Assembly: GCF_964204865.1 (NCBI RefSeq)
Contig: NC_135261.1
Coordinates: 7,502,001 to 7,566,000, forward strand
Direction: 5' to 3'
DNA: 64,000 bases
Source of the DNA: Styela clava
Taxonomy: Eukaryota > Chordata > Ascidiacea > Stolidobranchia > Styelidae
In this document: piece by piece, positions 53,400 through 64,000 of the stretch
How the letters are laid out: each line of letters starts with the position of its first letter
Position numbering within the stretch: the first letter of the stretch is position 1
Notes under the pieces: model-generated
What the model saw: only the letters and a program-made list of their open reading frames with translations
Told to the model about the DNA's origin: nothing
The model's database searches: none
Position numbers and translations under genes: made by a program

Positions 53400-55500
53400 T
53401 TCAAAAAATTATATAAATTTATCATTTTACACTTTGAAGCTAAGAAGAGATTTTGAAAGCATAATTTGCTTTACATATGAAGCATGCGTTTCAGATAAAT
53501 CAGCTCTATTATTTCATTGGTGTTGGCGTAATTAGCTAGCGTAATATTCCCAATTAAATGTAGGGGTGAGTGAAGTTGACTATGTTGCTAACCTACATAT
53601 ATGTTAATTTTATGTTTTCCAATTTTCAGGTTTGGTGATATATTGTTATCTTCAAAACATTCACCCAAAGTATGTTTTGAAGGAATATAATATGATTAAT
53701 AGCGTTTAGAACTAGGTAACTCTTTCTTAGTTATTACGTGTAAACTTTTCTGTAAAATATCTAAATATTTAACAAAAAAATTACGGTAGAATTATTGAAA
53801 CCAATAAATTAGAATAGTGGTATTTGTAGAAAATAAACATCGCTATGTATAAGGGGTAAATATTTTTAGAGGATTAGGCGAGGAAATTTAAAGAAGCCTC
53901 TACCACACGCTCACATCATAAATTATAACTGTAAACATTAGAAATCATCACTAAATCAGGGCGGAATAACCTGTGCGGTGGTGTGTTTCGGTTGCACTAT
54001 ATAGCAAAATTCAAAAATATTCTAGACGTAATTAGTAATTAATTACCTATAATTAGATAATTGCTTGGCGTGCTTCTCTGTGTTAATACATATATAATAT
54101 GACACCTCCATTTCATCTATCAGTGATTCCAAAAGTGGGCAACATATCTCTCTGGAGGTCAAAGGGAGATACATTATGGGGCAAAAAACGACAGGCGATA
54201 GCACATTCAATTTTCGCTTATAGGTTGTACCTATAACCAAATTGTCTCCTAATATTAAGAAAACTTCTTGACAATCAACAAGCTGCCCACCCCATTAGAG
54301 GAGAAGACACCATAAACACATTAGAACACTTGTTTAATTGATTTGTAATGATCTTGTTTTTAATTTACTTTAATTTTTGAATTGCCGGGTGCCATAATAA
54401 CGTATAAAGTGCTGTAAATGCGCAATGGTACATAAATACAAGAGAATAATAAGCGAATTTATGTTTGAGATAAAAACAATTCCTTACCATCTTAGGCACA
54501 AGTATATGAGATATAGAAATCCAATTTTCTAGCGAAAAACGACCCAGAAAAATACTTTGATTTCAGTCGCATCGTACAGCTTATACCAAAACGTACAGGG
54601 TTAGAGTGTGGAAAAAGTTTCTGCATCCCTGCTCTGAATAATGACAATTTCTGCTAATGTACAACTCACGCTTCATTGATTTGCTCGGCGCCAAGGAGAC
54701 TTGAGGCCGAGCTGGCTGAGGTACGAAGAACCTCAGTGAAAAGCACCCTATCTGCAAAACTAACAACCGAAGAACTATTACTCTCAAATTGTATCAGCGG
54801 AATTGAAATAAAAATATACAAATGGTGAGTTTTTCAAAATTTCATATGAATTGATCCTTTTACGACATAGAGCTGAGTAGGGTTTTTAAAGTCATAATTT
54901 GCTTCACATATGAAACATGAGTTCCAGTTTAATCAGCTCTATTTAGTTTAGTAGTAGTATTTTAGAAGATACGTATTTACTATAGTACTTGTAATACTTT
55001 ACTTATACTTGTTTTTGCAGATGTTATTATGTCGTATGAAAATCTACCCTTTTTATACCTTACCGTCTGAAAATTAGACATCTGAATCAAAAGCATGACG
55101 GGTGGGGAACACAGTGAATAACAAAATAATTGCATTCAAAATTTTCAAACACCTATCCTCATTCATTTTACTGTGTCACACTTTCTAATTACTGGTGTTG
55201 TTAAAATTAAAATACACAAATAAATAGAAATTGGGATGCTGGTTTTAACTTAATTAGGAAGTTAATTATTATCAAATAAAAACTTCGTCAGATTTCATAA
55301 AAAAACGTTCCTATTTTCTAATTTGAAAACAACTCCTAACTATATATCTTAAAACATAACATATTTTTATGAGGAGTTTCACATCTCCCCCACATCCAAC
55401 TTTGAATCTAACAATTTCGCTTATGATGCACCGGCGGACTCGGCCGCACTAAGCAGCAGAGTACTTGGTTACGCTCTTCATGTTTTAAATATTTTTTTTC
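53400..55500. repeat. Second copy of the repeat block at 2180-5620
   Basis: 53600-54500 matches 4560-5400 (aacattc, then tatgattaatagcgttta). 54540-54830 matches 2320-2600 and 5410-5620 (ttgctcggcgccaaggagac). 54840-55330 matches 2630-3020 and 3480-3930. Same orientation, with indels. No gene. Confidence 0.75.
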
Positions 55501-56757
55501 AATGAGCAATATAGTGTTATTCATCTGATTCATATAATCTCTGAATTCATCTTTTTTTAGAAAACATTTTTATGAAAAGTAAAAATTTAAATGGGAAATT
55601 TAATACACTCAGACATAAAATAAATTGTTTATTTTATCTACTCTTGAGAGAGTCTAACAATTTATTTAACGCATTAATTGCTGTTAAAATACTGCATTGT
55701 CACGATGATTGGTATTCATCTGTTTAATATGGAATATGTCCTCAAAGTGAAATGATTTAAGTGACCATTAATTTATTTTTTGATGAAAATAAGTGGGGAT
55801 ATGTTATACTCATGTAAATGATCAAGTATTGTTATTTCAACTAAAACTGAGTGCACTCAGCCAATGTCAATACCGCCACGCGTTTATTGACGTAGCCGAT
55901 ATTATTTGATATTGAAATATTCCAATCTCACGATGATGGTAAATGTTTGTCGATAACTTCAAGATCGAGAAGCGCTGCTTAGGTATTCGATCTCAGAATA
56001 TCTCAACAGATGTACTATCCTGATATCATTAATTCGAAATTAGAATTATTTTTTCATGACCATGCCAAAATATAGGCCGTTAAATTATCTGAAATTCGAA
56101 AGCAATTCATTTTAAAAGAAAATACTCTCTGATAATGCTGTCGTAGTTTGTCATGGCGTTAGAAATTCCTGTTCAAATGTTGGAGATCATTAACAAACAC
56201 ATGGTAAAAGTTGCGACATGAGCGCCTGGGCAGTATAAATTGGTAAATTAACCACCAAGCGAGTGATACCTGGTAAACGTGGAATCCCAGTAATAGTTTG
56301 CCCGCACCTTTATTTAGCACGGGTTTTCTAGTAGTTGCAGGCACAACAATTTTGGTTGTTGATTTTATGCCACGCTGTATTCGTTTATTTTTCAATAGTA
56401 GGCCTCGACCCACCGATACTTACCTTGATTCATACTTACATGTTGCAGCTTCACACAAGCTAGCTGTTATGACATTGTAATGTTATGGGCATAGATAATA
56501 AAATGGACTCTTGTTTAGATATAATAAGTGGTACAAAAAAGAAATGCTCAAATATATAGTCTTCTAGCGATAACAACAATATTTAACCACAGGAAATTTT
56601 AAAGCAATTGGTCCAATAATTAAAAAGAATAGCGATTTTTTCACTACAACAATAACGATGAAAAAAGAAGACCTCAACAACAACATTATAACAAATCTTG
56701 GTTTCTACTAATACGGATAATAAAAAGTATCGACTTAACTTTTTTACTTCTTGTTAG
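55501..56757. other. Gene-free stretch before the TRPC exons
   Basis: I looked here for the pore and earlier transmembrane exons of the TRPC gene and found none. The open frames on either strand at about 56159-56480 have no family resemblance. Confidence 0.45.
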
Positions 56758-57758
56758 GTGGGAACAATTATCATATGTATGTATCACATTATTGCCATCA
56801 TAGTATTGGTGAATATGTTGATCGCTATGATGAGCAACAGCTTCCAGAAAACTCACGACGATGCGGAGAGAGAATGGAAGTTTCATCGGTGAGTTTTCTC
56901 TCTCTCGTTTTTTTTCTCTCCTTTCTTCCGTTGGTAATTAATTGCACAATCAACTTGTGTGCCGATACCACCTTTTTTGCCGATATCGATCCGATACCAA
57001 TGAAAAGCCGCCGATACCGACAAGACGACATTTTGAATTGCCAATATTCTCTTCTAGATAAAATAAAAAAACTGAAAAAAGCAAAAATATCGGTCTGTTT
57101 TAGCAGATACCAATACAATTTCTGATATCGACAAAATTGCCGATATTGCCCGATACACGAAATCGATTTATCGGCATATCTCTACTTAGCCTACGGCGGA
57201 TGTTCCTAAACATAAAACTCCCAACGCAGTCACTTTGTGTTATGCAAATCACGGCGCATTGCAAAGAAATTTACTTTACTAAACTTTTATCGGAAAAGTT
57301 TTGAATATACCACTGGTTTACAGAATAGTATATGCGAGTGTAAAATGTGAACTAATTGGTTTCGGTACATCTCATAGCGTGGGCCCTCTTTAAAATTTCA
57401 ATCCCCCATTTCTACTGAAATAAATTGATTAATTCCACCAAAATGTAGCTGCTCTCTATATATGCGGTTGGCCAGAACCTTGCCTATTCCATTATTTAGA
57501 ATCAACTCATTGATATTTTGTATTTGTCTAGAATTAGCTCACTCTATTAAGATTTTTCACAGGATGCAACTTTGGTTAAAATTCATTCGAAATGAAATCA
57601 ATCGGCCTCCCCCTAGGAATTTGCTTCCGCGACCAAAACAAATACGACTATTGGCAAATAAATTGATGAAAAAGTTCCAATTTTGTGGACGAGGAGAAGA
57701 CACAAATACTATCGAAGAAGATGGGAGATTACAGAATCCAATACGAATGGTAAAATAA
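56758..57758 (+). CDS. TRPC-like cation channel, last exons only (partial)
   Basis: Two exons, 56758-56888 and 57563-57758, join in frame (phase 2, AG/GT borders). The first encodes the end of transmembrane helix S6, IIVLVNMLIAMMSNSFQ, then DDAEREWKFHR. The second continues LWLKF and a Pro-rich stretch ending in LLPRPKQIRLL. This is the hallmark of TRPC channels: S6 followed by the EWKFAR motif and TRP domain, then LPxPF...LVPSPK. The frame closes at 57756-57758; alternatively a donor at 57749/57750 may lead to a tiny exon at about 57919 that stops after eight codons. No ankyrin repeats, S1-S5 or pore exons were found in the 3 kb upstream, so it is either a gene with very distant exons or a duplicated 3' fragment. 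Confidence 0.75.
56945..57190. repeat. Element rich in CCGATA/TATCGG motifs, inside the TRPC intron
   Basis: Many inverted copies of gccgatac/cgatatcg (for example gccgataccaccttttttgc and atcgatttatcggcatatct) fill about 240 bases. It looks like a small foldback DNA element. The long open frames here cross the splice donor and are not coding. Confidence 0.5.
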
Positions 57759-59861
57759 AAACCATACTTTTATCCTTTGTAAATACGCTCCAAATGTCCT
57801 TAATTCACAAAGTATAAACATCGCTAAATATTACATTCTTTTATTTTCAAAAATATATCTCCTGAATATGTTTAAAAGTTGGGTCAGGGCTTTATGGCAT
57901 TTTTTTTTTATCAGAGTCAAAGCATGGCATCTGCTATTCTCTAGCTATCTAGATTCTAGAATGTGATACTCACAACAGTGATAGTGTCAAACTGTTCATA
58001 AAAACTGATTTAGCGTTTTTAGCAGGATATTAAAGAAGGACTAAGCACGCCAAAGTTGTTTTCGCCAAAATTTTGTTTTCTCAAAGTTCTAAACTGGACT
58101 AGGAGTCTAATGTTTTCTAAACCCGGAATAAAATTCAGAGCTCCGGTTATATTTCTATAACTTGAGGTCGGATTCGATTGTAAATTTTTTCCTCCTCACA
58201 ACCATGCGCTAACAAGTAAAGTTTCATAGTTTTCTCCGAACAAGGCTTTTATCGAGTAATTTTAGATTCATTTCCTGTTAGAATTAAATTGGTAAAACTT
58301 TTGTGACCGCATGGAGAAGTCAACTACACATCTGTATTGTACACGCGTAATATAAAACCATTTCTGTTAATTGTTTATTCATTCGTTAAATGTGTAATTC
58401 AAGATACTAAACGTCTAAATCAGGGGTGGGCAACTTCTCTAGTCGGCGGGCCAGATGAAAAAAAATAAAGCCCTCGGCGGGCCGGATTATTACAAAAAAT
58501 ACTCCGATATCCAATCTTTGTTAAATGCTCGACACTCTCTGTCAACTTTACGTTTCTTGGGATATTACATGGTTAATAAAACCTAATATAAAACCTAATT
58601 TCTAAAATCTTTTTATATTTAGATTCCAAATATAACTGATAACAGTAGTGGGGAATGTTCACAACGCTCTCTGCTCTGACCTTATATTGTTTGTATAACA
58701 AGTGTGCTAACGCAATTGTTTGTTTACTAAGACAATTGTTTATTTCACCAGCCCACACTGACGGTGCGGTGAGAGTAGAGCAATCGGCAACTTTCATGAA
58801 TGATGCGTCGGACCACATTACAGAGTGGTTGGATACGAGCTACTTGATGATAAAATATAGCTCAGTTGCACTTTACCATTACGAATCGCGGTTGGAAAAA
58901 AGACTAGTCGTGTTATCCAGATCTAATGAATAACTTGTTTCACTTTTCTTTAAAAAATTTGAGACATTAGAAATGGATGTTTAGGGAAGACTGTTTTATA
59001 TGCCAATTGCTATAATGACGTCCCGATGTTTTATGATGGATAAAAAGAGAGTCAAATTGTGTAGACGTATATGACGTCACCAATGATGTCACAAATTCGA
59101 AGTATTATTATACAAAGTTAAGGTATGCCATAATGATTATTCTGAGTCTAAATATCTTAAAATATTCCGTAACATCAACTTTTTATAAATTGTAGCTAGT
59201 TTTAATTGATTGATCTTTAAAATGAAAACCATTTTTCAACCTTTTTAAATGACACAATTTGATTCTTAAATGTCATCAGAAACTGATTTTTTTTGTAATG
59301 ACATCACAGTCTCAATAATCGAATTTGACGGCACTAACTATCTATCGTTTCAAAAACTGAAATCTTTGACTGGCGTAATAAACTAAGTATTATAATGACG
59401 TTTATATGATGTTTATTATGACGTCACGGATGCAAGCTTTAAAATGGCGTCATAAATTCGAGATTCTGAAAGACGTCACAAACTTAAGATTTAAACGAGT
59501 TCACAAAATTTAGCTGCTTTTGAATAAAATTTCTGGAATGACGTAGAAAACGTAGAAAGTTTTTGATGATTTGCTGAAAACCGAAATTTTTGAACTGGGC
59601 TAAACTTTCAGAAACTTAGCCCGGTAAATGAAAAATAAACGTCTTACTTTTAACTTCTGTGTGAGATATACTAAAGGTGCTAATGAGATATGCTGTAATC
59701 ATTTCTGTACGTTTTCCACATAATCTAGTTCATAGTATTTCATGTTGGTTTGCTATGGGATATATTTATAGCCTGTTACAAATATATATCATAAATTCTT
59801 GAAATAATGTTTTTTTTTATTTAGCTGGACATTATTAGTATTACATAAAATCTTGCTTTAA
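57759..59861. other. Gene-free stretch with a hAT fragment and a cluster of TGACGTCA-like sites
   Basis: At 58421 caggggtgggcaacttctct, followed by ggcgggcc repeats to about 58490, is a hAT-like left end; no right end was found. Between about 58990 and 59560 many copies of tgacgt or tgacgtca and close variants occur (tatgacgtcaccaatgatg, tattatgacgtcacgg, aaagacgtcac). They could be CREB/ATF-type sites or just the motif of a tandem-like repeat. No exon was recognised. Confidence 0.45.
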
Positions 59862-61304
59862 AGGTGGGTTATCACACAAACATTTTTGTAGCAAATTTGA
59901 TTCTATATAATTTATTACGATTTTTGGCGTTTATCGTTTGCATAAAATGGACCTCGTTTGCGAGACTCGTATTTTTAAAAGTCGACCCTGCCGAAATCGA
60001 ACGCAAATTAGTATGTCCCGTTGATGACGTAGTAGTGAGATCTCGTAGGCGAAACTTTGCATTAGGTCAAAGGCAATTATAGCATTCTGTGTACTCGTTT
60101 TGAACCGTGTGCTAGTTCTATTGGGCGGCGCATTTGGAGGAAGCTTTTGTGATTTAAATCAATACCAATATCTTTAAATAATATTATTGCATTATGAGAA
60201 ATTGCAATGTGGAATGTGAAAATGGAATGTGTAGTTGGTGGTTACAGCAGATTTTACAGGGATGGATCTGTCTTGAAGCAGAAAACTATGGATAAAATTT
60301 TCGCAAGTAACCTCTCCGTGGAACTAAAAGAAGACCTCTAAGTCGAAGGATCGTTTCAGCCTTAAAATTATGTTGGAATCCTTGCAAACTTCTACCCACA
60401 GCCCGAAACGACAATACTTCACGCAGTTATTCAAATCAGTTTTTATTTATTTTTAACATTTTATTACAAGTTTTCATCATATGTAATTCATTCATGCCAA
60501 AAAATGTGTTGTCACGAATCTCCATTAGTTGATCGATAACAACTGGACTGTGTTGTTAATAGCAGAGTGCACTGGAAAACGAAGTATACATTAAATTGAT
60601 GGAACTGACATAAAAATAAGATCAGGATAATATCACCAGACAGTTTAGTAAGGTTCAACATACAACAGTGTCTTGTTGCATAATAATGTGAAATGAATAT
60701 AAAAAAAAACTGAGCCATTATTGGGATTGTACGTTTATCTGGTACCGGTAGTAGACTATCACTCTTTTGGTAAATGTACAAATTGGCGATTTGTATTTGT
60801 TGGTTCATACAAAAGTGTGACTGGGTATCATCATGCTTTGACTAAATATTTTTATCAACCAGTCGATAAACGAAATAAAGTGGTAAATACTTACTCTAGA
60901 ATCAGTTCTTCAAAGCCTCCTGACGTACCGGTACGATCATTACATAAAACGCCTTGGCTTGATCCCCTCACATTCAGAACTTCTTATGCATTAGCATTTA
61001 GGCTTAACAATACATTATTGTTTCAATCTTTATTATGCTAAGCGATGAGAAACTAGATTTAAACGCCAAAAGCAGGTTGAACACCTAACTCGCCAATGAC
61101 GAGGGAGCTAATTTCTGGAATGAGTTCTCACTACTACGTCATCGAAGGCCGTTTCCGATACTGGGTCGATTTTCGTTGAAGCGGTTTTTAAAAATTCCTA
61201 AGTAGAAAACTAAGTCCACTTTATGCAAGCGGTAAACGTTAAAAATCTTAAAATAATATATAGAATCAAATTTTCCACAAAAATGTGTGCGTGATAACCC
61301 ACCT
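59862..61304. mobile_element. TTAA-flanked DNA transposon relic with long inverted repeats
   Basis: TTAA lies directly outside both ends (59858-59861 and 61305-61308). The ends begin aggtgggttatcac and match as inverted repeats for at least 100 bases; shorter matches continue to about 185 bases (gatgacgtagtagtgaga at about 60023 against its inverse at about 61120). TTAA targets point to piggyBac- or Kolobok-type elements. No transposase domain was recognised; frames at 59864-60082 and 60721-61041 lie in or beside the repeats. It is probably a nonautonomous copy. Confidence 0.75.
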
Positions 61305-61389
61305 TTAAGCCACAAAATGTTGCCTATTATTCAAAGTATTGTCGTGTGACGTCAAAAACGTATTGGAAACGTCTTTCATCATTCTTTAA

Positions 61390-61704
61390 AGCGTGGTTCT
61401 CAAACTTTTTAAATCACGACTCCTTTTAAGAATTTGTCAAGTCTTGCGAACATCTCAAAAATAACTCGCTAACAATAATCTACAAAGAACAGATATTAAG
61501 GCGAAAGTATATTTTATTCGAAAAACACGTCGGAAATACTTGGATGAAAAATAAATATCCAAAATAAAGAAATTTAAAGATTCAAAATAAGATCAAATCT
61601 AAGAAATATTTTTTAATTTCAATTAGCCTGGCGCCCCCTCGAAAATTTTGCTACGCCCTCAGCACCCCCAATTTGGATGGCACCCAACCGTGAAAGAACC
61701 ACTG
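61390..61704. mobile_element. hAT-like MITE with GTGGTTCT ends
   Basis: The left end cgtggttctcaaactttt and the right end aaagaaccactg are imperfect inverted repeats of the common CAGTGGTTCTCAAA type. The inner part matches 12550-12780. Another left end of the same kind lies at about 62600 (cagtggttctcaaacttttt). Confidence 0.7.
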
Positions 61705-62600
61705 ATTTAGCAGATGATATTGTATACTTTTAAATAACAGTGAACAAATTGATTCATTTTAATCGCGCTGAAGTCCTATTTTTTCGGTTTTTCAACCTGC
61801 ATCTCTTTCTTCAATTTTGCCCCAAATATGACCCATGATTAACTAGATATTATGCCCCTAATAATCCGAAATTTCTAAACTTTAAATGATAGGGAAAATT
61901 CTCAAAAACATTGCCTGATACAATCTTTCAACGTTTCTTCCAGTTTACCGCCATTCTTGGTTTTCCATTACTTATAATGGTAAAATATTATGTTCAAAAT
62001 TAAAAGCATTATCAGAGTAACAGTGTTTCGTGATTGATCGAAATGATCTAGTTATTGGTCATGAAATGGGATCCTTTTTCCAATTGTTGTTTATTCAAAT
62101 CTTCTTCTTGTTGTTGCTGTTTTTTGTTGTACGGGAACAATTGGCCTTTCTATCGATTTTCGAATTACCTGTTCTGTGAACACGGTTGCACCAAAATGTT
62201 GCTGTTTCGTTAATTCAATGGTGATTATGGGAACACTGGGATTAAGGGGGGACACTACGCATTAATATCTCTTTGTTTGATGACATTTTGACTTGAATAT
62301 AATAAGTGTAATATATATACAATTGAGTATGAAATGAAATGGGGTTCAGTGATATGTGACCTGTCATTATTCAAAATTTAGTGAGTGCAACCGGGTGTAA
62401 ATCTTCTCTTCTTTCACGTCATTTCGTCAAATAAAACTCAAGCAAACGCTTCTAAAATGCCATGAGTAAGGTTTTAGAGCCTATTATTTGACAAAAAAAA
62501 CGTTCTTTTTTAAAATTGACCATTGGATAACAGTTTGAATAGAGGGAATCCTGTTGCCCTGATTCAAATATATTTCTTGGAAACGTCTTTCTTTGGAACA
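61705..62600. other. Gene-free stretch
   Basis: No exon or repeat partner was recognised. Confidence 0.4.
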
Positions 62601-63939
62601 GTGGTTCTCAAACTTTTTAAACCTCGTCTCATTTTAGAATTTGCCTTGCGCCTCACCTGAAATATAACTAGCTAACTAACACCGAGTTATAAATGAATAA
62701 CATTTTGAATGTCTGGGCTCCTAGGCTCCAGCCTACCTGGCCTAATGGTAAAAATCCGATACTGCTATAAGCCCAATGTCAAAACGCAAAACAGTTATAT
62801 TTTCTTACCGTTGCCACAGTGCCGCGTTCCCTAGCGGTCGTTATCTGATGAATTATTTCTATTCCCGTAGTGTGTGTACCACTTCGGGGCTACGCCATAA
62901 TTTTATTCCGATTTTCCTTATTTTATTCACAAGTTCGGGGACTGTCTGTGGTGGCCCAGTGAACATACCCCCCCATAGGCTTCCGTCCCTTTACACAACG
63001 ACAACTTGATGTGAAGTAGGCGAACAAAATTAATTACCTCCATATTGGTACACACTTCTGGAACGCCGCATTGTCAACTGCACGCCTAATGACAAAACAT
63101 ATAACAGGTTTATTGTCGATGTGCGCTACCTCGAACAACAGTTGACTACTGCCTTGATCTAATCTGATCGGCGAAATAAAATATTCTGTAATTATTCCAC
63201 CAGATGGGGAATAGGTTTTTTTACAGGAAGGTATGACCGATAAATGCCGTCAGCGACGTTATCATGAATTTGCGAGTTAAGCAGCCATTTGAGACATTGT
63301 TTAATCAAAAGTGTGTGATATATATTTTGTGATGTAGTAATACAATTAGCATTTGACAATTGTCGCTAACTTAATTTCGTACGCTTTTTTAGCAAAAAGA
63401 CCTGGCCCCAGTCCCAATGTTGTAGAACTTACAGATACATAGCATATTGTATTGCAAAACAACAAAGATATCTAGTAGCTGACATAGAATGACAAATGAG
63501 AAAAAATTCATCGAACACTAAAAACATTGATATGGCAATAATGTAGAATAGGTATATTATATACACGGTAAAAAACTGAATGAATGCCAGAAGTGTATTT
63601 AACGGAGAGCCATGCTCAAATAGATTAACACGAAGATCAACGCGAAGCAGAACAGTCCCACAATTGGGGAAAATGGATTGTTTTAACTTCGCGCTCTATG
63701 AATATTGAGAGTTGGAAAATAAAATCAAAAAATTTAATATTGCGTGGCGTGCATTCAAACTAAATCGTGGATAAAATGGAACAAAGAAAAAAACTGAAGA
63801 ATAGAAATCAACGAAAGACATGCGTTTTAACATCACCGTATAACAGATTGGTATTTGCTGTTAAATCTAACCCGGTGTAAAATTATTAGTATTGTAATTA
63901 TAGGAATCTCGGGATATTGACAAGTTGATTCCATGTCAG
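62601..63939. repeat. Downstream flank of a fifth array unit
   Basis: 62680-63240 matches 31427-31800 and 38855-39330 (aatgaataacattttgaatg, ccctagcggtcgttatctg). 63300-63939 matches 31870-32150 and 34000-34319. It leads straight into the stop codon of copy 5. Confidence 0.7.
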
Positions 63940-64000
63940 TTACAATAAACCATGACACATTCCATCAATGTATTCCAATCTCATGCTCATGTAGCTTTTC
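63940..64000 (-). CDS. Collagen/F5-8C protein, array copy 5, last exon (partial)
   Basis: The window cuts this exon. The minus strand ends with the codons for MSMRLEYIDGMCHGLL and a stop at 63940-63942, as in copies 1-3, which places the C-terminal Cys of an F5/8C domain here. The residues just before (KSY) differ from all other copies at the same loop. The rest of the gene lies to the right of the window, so intactness is unknown. Confidence 0.85.
   Translation of the reverse strand, partial: KSYMSMRLEYIDGMCHGLL

Noticed and set aside
56751-57125. 124-codon plus-strand frame starting MLGGNNYHMY
   Set aside because: It reads through the TRPC exon in the wrong frame, crosses its GT donor and enters the CCGATA repeat. 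The frame with IVLVNMLIAMMSNSF is the conserved one.
1-64000. CRISPR arrays, operons or bacterial signals
   Set aside because: The window is intron-rich animal DNA; no spaced short repeats of CRISPR type were seen.

Overview
The window is AT-rich animal nuclear DNA. The genes are split by GT-AG introns (one GC-AG) and the intergenic space is crowded with small DNA-transposon relics and a tRNA-derived SINE. The protein families (membrane fibrinogen-related and C-type lectins, a collagen plus F5/8C family, a TRPC fragment), the short exons and the many hAT relics suggest an invertebrate deuterostome. A tunicate (ascidian) is my best guess, but this is an inference from protein style and not proven. 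I rebuilt every gene model by hand from splice sites, intron phase and protein-family conservation; no search was run.

Left part (1-8.2 kb): no gene seen. It holds a direct duplication (about 1-870 and 5911-7350), a hAT-like element, and a block (about 2.2-5.6 kb) that recurs at 53.4-55.5 kb.

Lectin pair (8.2-17.7 kb): two complete, divergently transcribed genes with start codons 759 bp apart. The minus-strand gene (9 exons, 356 aa) encodes a type II membrane protein: cytoplasmic coiled coil, one TM segment, neck, fibrinogen C-terminal head. The plus-strand gene (7 exons, 322 aa) has the same plan but ends in a C-type lectin head with an EPN motif. The two share the stalk layout and the class-1 intron phases around the TM exon, but carry different sugar-binding heads.

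Collagen/F5-8C array (21-64 kb, minus strand): tandem copies of a five-exon gene for a small secreted protein (260 aa). It has a signal peptide, a Cys-rich N-terminus, eight Gly-X-Y triplets, a short helical linker and one discoidin (F5/8C) domain, an architecture like that of collectins and ficolins. Three copies are intact (22160-24931, 34320-37141, 40053-42414), one is a pseudogene (49005-53327), and one enters at the right edge (63940-64000). Two fused-flank scars (about 21.37 and 32.47 kb) suggest that further copies were lost. Between intact copies, amino-acid change is concentrated in four short segments at likely ligand-binding loops, while the frame around them is almost invariant.

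Other content: three copies of a 2,050-bp tandem repeat (42.8-48.7 kb) between copies 3 and 4; a hAT element with target-site duplication and transposase remnants (27.9-29.0 kb); the last exons of a TRPC-like cation channel (56758-57758, plus strand) with no visible upstream exons; a TTAA-flanked element with long inverted repeats (59862-61304); and several MITEs. As a whole the window looks like a birth-and-death cluster of lectin-type recognition genes.
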